A stretch of DNA of 6,022 nucleotides, from contig DAOVAK010000192.1 of assembly GCA_030671095.1 (NCBI GenBank), positions 1 to 6,022 on the forward strand, in the 5' to 3' direction. Of the stretch, positions 1 through 5,251 are shown one piece after another. Under the pieces are notes generated by a model, which was given only the letters and a program-made list of their open reading frames with translations, was not told the origin of the DNA and did not search any database. The stretch's first letter is position 1, and each line of letters begins with the position of its first letter. The position numbers were made by a program, and so were the translations under genes. The stretch is from Deltaproteobacteria bacterium (GTDB lineage: Bacteria; Desulfobacterota; DSM-4660; Desulfatiglandales; HGW-15).

Positions 1-113
1 CTGAGCTCCCCCCCCGTCAATTTGACAAACCTGAACAATCGTGTCCACACGCTTAGCAAAATCTGAAACAACGAAAAGCTAAGATACTAACGCCTGAACA
101 TGACATGAAACTG
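1..113. other. Gene-poor window edge, possible tail of an upstream gene
   Basis: No gene can be identified here. Two + strand frames are open from the window edge: one ends at the TGA at 64-66 and one at the TAG at 54-56. The first would end in a leucine/valine-spaced peptide (about L, L, V, L, I at 3-4 residue intervals), compatible with the coiled-coil end of a protein. At about 20 residues it is too short to assign. The following terminator-like hairpin agrees with a + strand gene ending here. There is also a run of eight C at 8-15 and a short palindrome GTCAA-T-TTGAC at 16-26. The minus strand shows no start followed by a useful open frame. Confidence 0.25.
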
Positions 114-156
114 ATCCCGATACCCACCTCGCAGTGGGATCGGGATGGCTTCTTTT
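114..156 (+). terminator. Intrinsic terminator-like stem-loop ahead of the DUF1445 gene
   Basis: The left arm at 114-127 and right arm at 134-146 pair over 13 bp, with a single bulged A at 122 and a six-base loop (CTCGCA). A short T-rich stretch, CTTCTTTT, follows at 149-156 after a two-base GG interruption. This is the form of a rho-independent terminator on the + strand. The upstream side has no matching A-run, so it is probably not bidirectional. It most likely ends a transcript entering from before the window. Because it lies only 35 bp before the next start codon, it could instead act as an attenuator of the DUF1445 gene. Confidence 0.6.
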
Positions 157-191
157 GTGGACCATTTGGAATCTACACATTTAGCAGATAG

Positions 192-974
192 ATGAACAAG
201 AATTTATCCTCCGCTGATTTGCGGCGCCTCATCCGGGACAGAGAATGGACCCGACCCACCACAGGCGTTGCCGCTGGCTGCGTTCAGGCCAATCTTGTCA
301 TCCTCCCTCAGGAATATGCCTTCCATTTCCTCCTTTTCTGTGTCCGTAATCCCAAACCCTGTCCCATCTTGGACGTACTGGAGCCCGGCCAGGCGGAACC
401 AAAGATCGCATCCGGAGCAGATCTGAGGACTGATCTGCCCAAATACAGGGTCTATGAAAAGGGCGTCCTCAGGTCGGAAGTTGAAGAAGTGATTGATATC
501 TTTCATGAGGGCATGGTGAGCTTTTTGTTGGGTTGTAGCTTCTCTTTTGAAAATGCCCTCTTGGCTGCCGGCATTTCCATCAGAAACATAGAAGAGGGAA
601 AAAACGTCTCCATGTATATCACCAACCGCGCTTGTGAGCCTGCAGGACCCTTTTCCACGCCACTGGTCGTCACCATGAGACCTATGAAGCCTGATGAGGC
701 CATTCGTGCCTCACAGATCACCACGCGATTTCATCTCACCCATGGGGCCCCCATTCATCTGGGATCACCGGAGGAGATTGGAATCGAGAGGCTTGAAGAG
801 CCGGATTTTGGGGATCCTGTGACCATTAAAGAGGGTGAGATACCCGTATTTTGGGCCTGTGGTGTCACCGGTTTACTCGCGGCCACGTCAGAACGAATTC
901 CCCTTGTCATCACCCATTCCCCCGGGCATATGTTCGTCTCAGACCTGTTGGACGAACATTTGACCCTCTTTTAG
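192..974 (+). CDS. Putative hydro-lyase, YcsI/DUF1445 (D-glutamate cyclase) family
   Basis: This 260-residue cytoplasmic protein matches the bacterial YcsI/DUF1445 family along its full length. Family blocks seen in order: PTTG...VQANL (22-35), FCVRNPKPCP (49-58), ADLRTDLPKYRVY (76-88), GCSFSFE (114-120), NVSMY (138-142), MRPM (162-165), HGAPIHLG (184-191), PDFGDPV (204-210), VFWACGVT (219-226) and THSPGHMFVSD (241-251). Bacterial members are usually named putative hydro-lyases. The related mammalian protein DGLUCY, which carries this domain plus a second one, converts D-glutamate to 5-oxo-D-proline and water. That activity for this protein is inference. The start is well bounded: an in-frame TAG at 189-191 abuts the ATG, and the N-terminus fits the family. 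There is no clear Shine-Dalgarno sequence (upstream is TTAGCAGATAG), so translation may be weak. After WACGVT, where I recall family members often having Pro-Gln, this one has Gly-Leu. It is intact. It lies downstream of a terminator-like hairpin and 192 bp before the transporter operon, whose own promoter candidate lies in that gap. Confidence 0.88.
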   Translation: MNKNLSSADLRRLIRDREWTRPTTGVAAGCVQANLVILPQEYAFHFLLFCVRNPKPCPILDVLEPGQAEPKIASGADLRTDLPKYRVYEKGVLRSEVEEVIDIFHEGMVSFLLGCSFSFENALLAAGISIRNIEEGKNVSMYITNRACEPAGPFSTPLVVTMRPMKPDEAIRASQITTRFHLTHGAPIHLGSPEEIGIERLEEPDFGDPVTIKEGEIPVFWACGVTGLLAATSERIPLVITHSPGHMFVSDLLDEHLTLF

Positions 975-977
975 ACC

Positions 978-1006
978 TTGACAGATAGGCATCCTTTTTT
1001 TAGCAT
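978..1006 (+). promoter_or_regulatory. Candidate sigma70-type promoter for the transporter operon
   Basis: A perfect TTGACA at 978-983 is followed, after exactly 17 bp, by TAGCAT at 1001-1006 (four of six matches to TATAAT, including the key T-A and final T). Transcription would start near 1013, leaving a leader of about 150 bases before the binding-protein ATG. The spacer contains a seven-T run (995-1001). The hexamer GCATCC occurs twice, at 989-994 and 1003-1008, the second overlapping the -10. The position, directly after the stop of the preceding gene (972-974), fits an operon promoter. The call is by pattern only. Confidence 0.45.
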
Positions 1007-1015
1007 CCGATGAGG

Positions 1016-1073
1016 TGTAAGGACGATTTCTGCTCCTCTGGGCCAATTTTAATTCCATTTTCTGGTCCTTACA
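1016..1073 (+). repeat. 9-bp perfect inverted repeat at the start of the leader
   Basis: TGTAAGGAC at 1016-1024 is the exact reverse complement of GTCCTTACA at 1065-1073, with 40 bases between. The repeat begins a few bases after the predicted transcription start. It could be the closing stem of a leader RNA fold or a pair of operator half-sites for a looped or dimeric regulator. The intervening sequence (1025-1064) is AT-rich in its second half and forms no strong inner stem that I can see. No known riboswitch class is recognised. Confidence 0.45.
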
Positions 1074-1088
1074 AGATGGTTTCTCATG

Positions 1089-1149
1089 TGACCTTGTTTG
1101 TTCATAAAAGGTCAGGGGTAGGGGCATTTCCCTTCAAACACCTTTACCC
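1089..1149 (+). promoter_or_regulatory. Two adjacent leader stem-loops just before the ribosome binding site
   Basis: The first is TGACCTT (1089-1095) pairing with AAGGTCA (1108-1114) around a 12-base loop, seven perfect pairs. The second is GGGTAGGGG (1116-1124) pairing with CCTTTACCC (1141-1149) around a 16-base loop, nine pairs of which two are G-U. They are separated by one base, and the second ends five bases before the AGGAGG ribosome binding site at 1154-1159. Together with the upstream 9-bp repeat, they make most of the leader pairable. Folding could influence translation or stability of the message. This comes from hand pairing without an energy calculation. Confidence 0.35.
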
Positions 1150-1166
1150 AAAAAGGAGGGTTAGAA

Positions 1167-2486
1167 ATGAAAAAAGGTTATTTGCTTAGGTGGGGTCTTT
1201 TGATTCTTGGTGTAATGATTATTTCAGGTCTCCTTCTCCCTGCATCGGTCTGGGCCGAAAAGGAAATTAAGATCGGGGTGATATACCCCTTGACCGGTGG
1301 TGCAGCAGCGGCCGGCAGGGAGCTTCGGGCCGGCGCAGAGCTATCTGCAAAGATTGCCAACAACGTGATGCCACATCTCGAGATGACGATGGCTAAAAAG
1401 GCGGGCATCCAAAGCCTAGGTGGGGCCAAGATTCGGCTCATTTTCAACGATCATGAGGCCAACCCGACCCTCGGAGCGGATTTGGCCAAGAGACTGATCC
1501 TGGATGACAAGGTGGATGGACTCCTGGGCTGCTACCATAGCTCTGTGACCAAGACCGTCAGCGCCGTGGCAGAGCAGTACGGGGTTCCCATGATTAATGG
1601 GACCTCCACCTCCCCGGTCCTCACCCAAAGGGGTTTTAGGTGGTTCTGGCGCACAACGCCACATGATAGGTGGTTCACAAAGGACCTCTTTGAATTGCTG
1701 AAAGGCCTGAAAGAGGGTAAAGTGAGGGGCGTTAGGCCTGTATCCGAAGGAGAGATTATGAACCTGGCCTCGGCCTGTGAAAAGACAGAGTGGGGCTCCC
1801 ATGTCTCAGGACTCATTAGCGTTTTTGCAAAACAGTATGGATTTAAGCTGAGGAAATCTCTTCTGTACGCAGCCAAGTCAGCAGACCTTTCGAGTGAGGT
1901 CCGTTCTCTGAAGGCGATCAGGCCGGACGTGATGCTCTTCGCCTCTTATACTTCTGATGCGATCCTGATGGTCAAGACTCTGAAGGCACAAAAGGCGAAA
2001 CCCAAGGTCATCTGGGGGCAGGACGCCGGATTTGAAAAACCTGAATTTCGAAGCGCCCTGGGCGACAATATAGTGGGCATCTTGACCCGGACAGTGTTCC
2101 TTCCCAAGGTGGTGGAGATCAAGGCACTGGCCGGACAGGTGAACGCCCTCTACAAAAAGAAGACGGGCAATGATCTGGGTGGGGCCTCAGCCCGGGCGTT
2201 CACAGGGCTGCAGACCTGGGTTCATGTGCTTGAGGAAGCGGCATCCACAAAGCCGGCCGAAATCCAGAAGGTGGCCAACAGGATTCATATTGCGGGTAAA
2301 GAACTGGTGGTGCCCTGGGCAGGTATTAAATTCTCCACCTCCGGAGAGGAACTGGGCCAAAATGTCCTGGGATCTGGCCTGATTGGTCAGTACCAGAAGG
2401 CCAAAGATGGGTCCCTTGTCTTAGAGATCGTCTATCCCTTTGATGTTTCTTCTGCCGACATGATCTTCCCCTTTAAGGGTTTCTAA
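1167..2486 (+). CDS. Branched-chain amino acid-type ABC transporter substrate-binding protein
   Basis: Periplasmic solute receptor of the LivJ/LivK type (type I periplasmic binding fold, Peripla_BP_6 group), 439 residues. It would bind its ligand outside the inner membrane and pass it to LivH-LivM. The N-terminus is a signal peptide: KK at 2-3, hydrophobic core about 11-24, and a probable signal peptidase I site after SVWA (27-30). There is no lipobox Cys, so the mature protein should be soluble. The mature chain opens with the family's first strand, IKIGVIYPLTGG (34-45). Then come NDHEANP (94-100), the lobe-1 ligand loop LLGCYHSSVT (119-128), PMINGTSTSP (141-150), RTTPHD (162-167) and the lobe-2 segment DVMLFASYTSDA (254-265). 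It is about 70 residues longer than E. coli LivJ precursor. The extra length lies mainly around 66-90 and 178-198. ATG 1167 has a strong AGGAGG seven bases upstream. The ligand could be an amino acid, but also an amide, urea or an organic acid; sequence does not settle it. First gene of the operon. Confidence 0.93.
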   Translation: MKKGYLLRWGLLILGVMIISGLLLPASVWAEKEIKIGVIYPLTGGAAAAGRELRAGAELSAKIANNVMPHLEMTMAKKAGIQSLGGAKIRLIFNDHEANPTLGADLAKRLILDDKVDGLLGCYHSSVTKTVSAVAEQYGVPMINGTSTSPVLTQRGFRWFWRTTPHDRWFTKDLFELLKGLKEGKVRGVRPVSEGEIMNLASACEKTEWGSHVSGLISVFAKQYGFKLRKSLLYAAKSADLSSEVRSLKAIRPDVMLFASYTSDAILMVKTLKAQKAKPKVIWGQDAGFEKPEFRSALGDNIVGILTRTVFLPKVVEIKALAGQVNALYKKKTGNDLGGASARAFTGLQTWVHVLEEAASTKPAEIQKVANRIHIAGKELVVPWAGIKFSTSGEELGQNVLGSGLIGQYQKAKDGSLVLEIVYPFDVSSADMIFPFKGF

Positions 2487-2500
2487 TCATTTCACGATCA

Positions 2501-2557
2501 CCTATCTCTCCCCCGGCTTTATTACGCTCTGTGGTGGAGCCGGGGGCGTTGGATAGG
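2501..2557 (+). promoter_or_regulatory. GC-rich intercistronic stem-loop between binding protein and livH
   Basis: CCCCCGGCT (2510-2518) pairs perfectly with AGCCGGGGG (2538-2546). G-U and A-U pairs extend the stem inward (2519-2521 with 2535-2537). An outer helix, CCTATC (2501-2506) with GATAGG (2552-2557), encloses it across a small internal loop. No T-run follows, so it is not a classical intrinsic terminator. It fills most of the 106-bp gap and ends 24 bases before the livH ribosome binding site. A stem of this kind can protect the 3' end of the upstream message or partly stop polymerase, giving more binding protein than membrane subunits. That role is inferred. Confidence 0.6.
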
Positions 2558-2580
2558 CGGCAAACCCATTTCTCACGACC

Positions 2581-2586
2581 AAGGAG
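2581..2586 (+). promoter_or_regulatory. livH ribosome binding site that decides the start
   Basis: AAGGAG lies six bases before the ATG at 2593. An in-frame TTG immediately upstream at 2590 would leave a spacing of only three bases, so the ATG is the better start. Confidence 0.75.
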
Positions 2587-2592
2587 ATATTG

Positions 2593-3507
2593 ATGGACAT
2601 CCTGGTAGGATCCTTGGCTGCCGGTTTACTGATCGGCATGGTTTTCGCTTTGGTATCCCTAGGGTTGACGATCATCTTCGGGGTGATGGATATTGTGAAT
2701 TTCGCCCACGGCGAATTTCTCATGATCGGCATGTACACGGGCCTTTTAACAGCGCAGAGCACCGGTATGGACCCGCTCCTGACTCTGCCTGTGGCCGCAG
2801 TTGTGGGATTCTTCCTGGGTATCATCTGCTACTTCGGCTTTATCAAGTTTCTCCTGAGGGGGCCAGTGGTGGCTCAGCTTCTTGGGACGTTCGGCCTCAT
2901 GCTTTTCTTAAGGAATCTGGTCTTGCTCTTTATTGGTTCTGAGGACAGGGCCCTCCACCATGGCATCCTGGTGGGCAAGAGCTTTGACCTGGGCATGGGC
3001 GTCATTCTTCCGGCCACCAAATTGGCCGGGGCCCTCCTGTCTGTCGTCTCCTTTCTGGTCGTTTGGCTTTTCATAAACCGCACAAAGCTGGGCAAGGCCC
3101 TAACGGCCACGGCCTTAAATGCCCAAGGGGCCCGCTACATGGGCATTCCCACGGAACGGATGAATGCCTTGGCCTGGGGTATCGGGGGAGGTTCAGTAAC
3201 CATTGCGGGGGCCCTTCTCGTCAACTTCTGGTCGGTCAACCCTTTTATGGGGCTTTTGTTCACCATGATCGCCTTCGCTATCGTGGCATTGGGTGGCTTT
3301 GGCAGTGTCCCGGGGGCTTTTTTTGCAGGACTTGTGGTGGGTTTGATCACAGAGATCCCCGGGATATGGGACTTTTTCACCTACACTTTTAACTTCGACT
3401 GGATGGCGGACGTCCCCATGACATCCTTCAAGTACATGTTTGTTTATTTGGCCTATTTCGTGATCATGGTGGTTCGACCTAGGGGATTGTTTGGTTGGAA
3501 ACATTAA
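2593..3507 (+). CDS. livH: Branched-chain amino acid-type ABC transporter permease LivH
   Basis: Integral inner-membrane permease of 304 residues, one half of the LivH-LivM translocation channel. The hallmark N-terminal block is present: GLTIIFGVMDIVNFAHGEF (24-42), including the near-invariant NFAHG. Hydrophobic membrane spans occur at roughly 3-30, 41-56, 62-84, 95-115, 140-161, 193-212, 218-252 and 279-296. The cytoplasmic coupling region that contacts the ATPases is recognisable at about 165-190 (TKLGKALTATALNAQGARYMGIP), followed by ALGGFGSVPGAFFAG (232-246) and the C-terminal RPRGLFGW (295-302). Length and block order are normal for LivH. The gene starts 106 bp after the binding-protein gene and overlaps the start of livM by 13 bp, so translation of the two permeases is probably coupled. 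No frameshift or missing block is seen. Confidence 0.93.
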   Translation: MDILVGSLAAGLLIGMVFALVSLGLTIIFGVMDIVNFAHGEFLMIGMYTGLLTAQSTGMDPLLTLPVAAVVGFFLGIICYFGFIKFLLRGPVVAQLLGTFGLMLFLRNLVLLFIGSEDRALHHGILVGKSFDLGMGVILPATKLAGALLSVVSFLVVWLFINRTKLGKALTATALNAQGARYMGIPTERMNALAWGIGGGSVTIAGALLVNFWSVNPFMGLLFTMIAFAIVALGGFGSVPGAFFAGLVVGLITEIPGIWDFFTYTFNFDWMADVPMTSFKYMFVYLAYFVIMVVRPRGLFGWKH

Positions 3508-4505
3508 AAAGCGCATTAGATTTTTCAGACTTTCCTCGCTTCGACCTGCTCGTTGCCGGACTGGTCTCCATCTTCCTCCTGGCCTTTCCCCTTTTTCCCC
3601 ACTCTTCCTTTGCCATGGCCACCATGATCCAGTTCCTCATGTTCTCTGTGTATGGCATGGGATGGAATACTATTGGGGGTTATGGGGGTCAGGTGGACCT
3701 TGGGAAGGCCCAGTATGTGGGAATCGGAGCCTATACCACAGCGGTCCTCCTGATAAGGTGGGACATTCCCTTCTGGGTTTCCATGCCAATCGGGGTCTGT
3801 TTTGCAGTGACCTGGTCTTTCATCATCGGTTACCCCCTATTTAGGCTCAAAGGACATTATTTTGCTATTGCGACTATAGCTACCTCCTTGGTGCTCAAAG
3901 ACATCTTCGAGGTCTGGGATTTTGTGGGCGCGGCAAGGGGCCTGGAGATATCACCCATTAAGTATCATCCTCCCGATTTTTTGAGACTCATATTTAGACA
4001 AGATATCTACTACTATTACGTTATTTTGGGTTTTTTCTTTCTCGGTATCCTTTATGTAAACTGGTTCAGGAAGTCTCAGTTGGGATACCAACTCCACTCC
4101 ATAAAAGATAATGAGCATGTGGCTCAATCGCTGGGCATCAATGTACACTGGGCCAAAATAAAGACCTATGCCATTGCCACCGCCTTTGTCAGCGTGGTGG
4201 GCTCTTTTCATGCATGCTACATCAAAAACATCGAGCCCGAAGATACCATGAGCCTGGATATCTCCATCCTCATTGCGCTTATGGCCATGCTGGGTGGCGC
4301 TGGATCCTTGTGGGGACCCATCATTGGTGCTGCTGTTATGATTCCCGCCAAAAATTATCTCAAGGCATGGCTCGGGGCCCAAGCGGGTCTTGTGGGAATC
4401 GATTTGGTTATTTACGCTGCCGTTATCATGCTCATCTCGGCCGTTGAGCCCAGGGGCATATGGGGCATTGTGGAAAAGTTGCGGCAAAAGAAACGAGAGA
4501 GATGA
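3495..4505 (+). CDS. livM: Branched-chain amino acid-type ABC transporter permease LivM
   Basis: Second channel-forming permease, 336 residues, partner of LivH in the inner membrane. Family blocks: GGYGGQVDLGKAQYVGIGAYT (61-81, where many relatives have SLGH rather than DLGK), the LKGHYFAIATIA stretch (118-129), GAARGLEI (145-152), the coupling-loop region GYQLHSIKDNEHVAQSLGI (197-215), AMLGGAGSLWGPIIGAAV (264-281) and EPRGIWG (318-324). Hydrophobic spans are visible at about 17-34, 41-58, 72-87, 92-114, 120-136, 172-189, 224-240, 254-284 and 301-317. The start used is TTG at 3495, inside the end of livH. AGGGG at 3481-3485 gives a nine-base spacing. The next in-frame ATG (residue 41) would delete the first membrane span. 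A tyrosine run (YYYY, 172-175) precedes one span. The stop overlaps the livG start as ATGA. Normal length for the family and intact. Confidence 0.92.
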   Translation: METLKSALDFSDFPRFDLLVAGLVSIFLLAFPLFPHSSFAMATMIQFLMFSVYGMGWNTIGGYGGQVDLGKAQYVGIGAYTTAVLLIRWDIPFWVSMPIGVCFAVTWSFIIGYPLFRLKGHYFAIATIATSLVLKDIFEVWDFVGAARGLEISPIKYHPPDFLRLIFRQDIYYYYVILGFFFLGILYVNWFRKSQLGYQLHSIKDNEHVAQSLGINVHWAKIKTYAIATAFVSVVGSFHACYIKNIEPEDTMSLDISILIALMAMLGGAGSLWGPIIGAAVMIPAKNYLKAWLGAQAGLVGIDLVIYAAVIMLISAVEPRGIWGIVEKLRQKKRER

Positions 4506-5248
4506 AACTATTAGACATAAAAGAGGTGACTAAAGATTTCGGGGGACTCAGGGCCAATGCGGATATCTCCTTCAGTGTAGAAAAAGGGGGGCTGGTTGGT
4601 CTGATCGGCCCCAACGGGGCTGGAAAGACCACACTCTTCAACTGCATAGCGGGTTTACATCCTGTCACCTCGGGGAGAATCACTTTCGATGGCCGGGAAA
4701 TCACTAGACTCAAGGCTTACGAGGTGGCAAGACTCGGTCTTGCGCGCACCTTCCAGGTCTATGTGGCCTCTGGTGACCTGAGAGTGCTCGGAAATGTGAT
4801 GGTGGGCTGCTTTATGCGAACCCGTTCAGCACGTGAGGCAGAGGCTCGGGCTGAGAAGGTGTTAGATGACTTTAGACTGCGTGACCTTGCAAGTTATAAG
4901 GTGAGTGAACTCCCTGTGGCCGCCCAAAAACGGGTTGCCATGGCCACAGCCATTGCAACAGAGCCTAAAATGTTGCTCCTGGACGAGGTGGCAGCAGGCC
5001 TAAACCCCAGTGAAATTGAGGAGGTCATGACCACCATCCGTTTCACACATGGAGAGCTGGGCGTTACGGTGATGCTCATCGAGCACGTCATGGAGCTGGT
5101 AATGAATATCAGCGAACGGGTCATCGTTTTGGACTCTGGCAGAAAGATAGCAGAGGGCCATCCAGAGTCCATTGCCAAAGACCCTAAAGTGATAAAGGCC
5201 TACTTGGGAGAGCGCTATGCCCGGGAATACGCGCAGGAGTTAACATAA
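4502..5248 (+). CDS. livG: Liv-type ABC transporter ATP-binding protein LivG with divergent signature motif
   Basis: Cytoplasmic ATPase subunit, 248 residues, that pairs with LivF to power the LivHM channel. Seen in order: Walker A GPNGAGKT (36-43), Q-loop Gln in ARTFQ (Q85), Walker B MLLLDE with the catalytic Glu (157-162), D-loop region AAGLNPSE (164-171) and switch His in LIEH (H195). The region between Walker B and the His and the C-terminal ERVIVLDSGRKIAEGHP (205-221) match LivG. The oddity is the ABC signature: LPVAAQKR at 137-144 replaces LSGGQ- or LAYGQ-type sequence, so both glycines are missing. DEV replaces the usual DEP after Walker B. The start at 4502 forms an ATGA overlap with the livM stop. 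An in-frame ATG at 4460 inside livM would add 14 residues that do not resemble the family N-terminus. There is little Shine-Dalgarno sequence (only GAGAGAG upstream), so reinitiation after livM is likely. Confidence 0.93.
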   Translation: MKLLDIKEVTKDFGGLRANADISFSVEKGGLVGLIGPNGAGKTTLFNCIAGLHPVTSGRITFDGREITRLKAYEVARLGLARTFQVYVASGDLRVLGNVMVGCFMRTRSAREAEARAEKVLDDFRLRDLASYKVSELPVAAQKRVAMATAIATEPKMLLLDEVAAGLNPSEIEEVMTTIRFTHGELGVTVMLIEHVMELVMNISERVIVLDSGRKIAEGHPESIAKDPKVIKAYLGERYAREYAQELT

Positions 5249-5251
5249 TTC

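Noticed and set aside
22..50. TTGACA at 22-27 as a -35 box for the DUF1445 gene
   Set aside because: At spacings of 16-18 bp the sequence is TCCACA, CCACAC or CACACG, none close to TATAAT, and the terminator-like hairpin lies between it and the gene.
984..1001. Seven-T run at 995-1001 as a terminator for the DUF1445 gene
   Set aside because: I find no stem pairing in the bases before the run. It fits better as the spacer of the promoter candidate.
939..1127. 62-codon minus-strand open frame spanning the intergenic region
   Set aside because: It overlaps the end of the DUF1445 gene and the operon leader, has no recognisable motif, and would conflict with the leader structure.
1416..1876. Long minus-strand open frames opposite the binding-protein gene
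   Set aside because: They lie wholly within a well-supported gene on the other strand, resemble no family I know, and lack ribosome binding sites.
2590..2592. TTG start for livH one codon before the ATG
   Set aside because: It is only three bases from AAGGAG; the ATG at 2593 has normal spacing.
3951..4487. 178-codon minus-strand open frame opposite livM
   Set aside because: It is the antisense of a conserved permease; its translation shows no domain or membrane pattern of its own.
4460..4501. Longer livG start at the ATG at 4460
   Set aside because: It adds 14 residues translated from the middle of the livM end, and the homologous N-terminus begins at the ATG at 4502, which forms a typical ATGA overlap.
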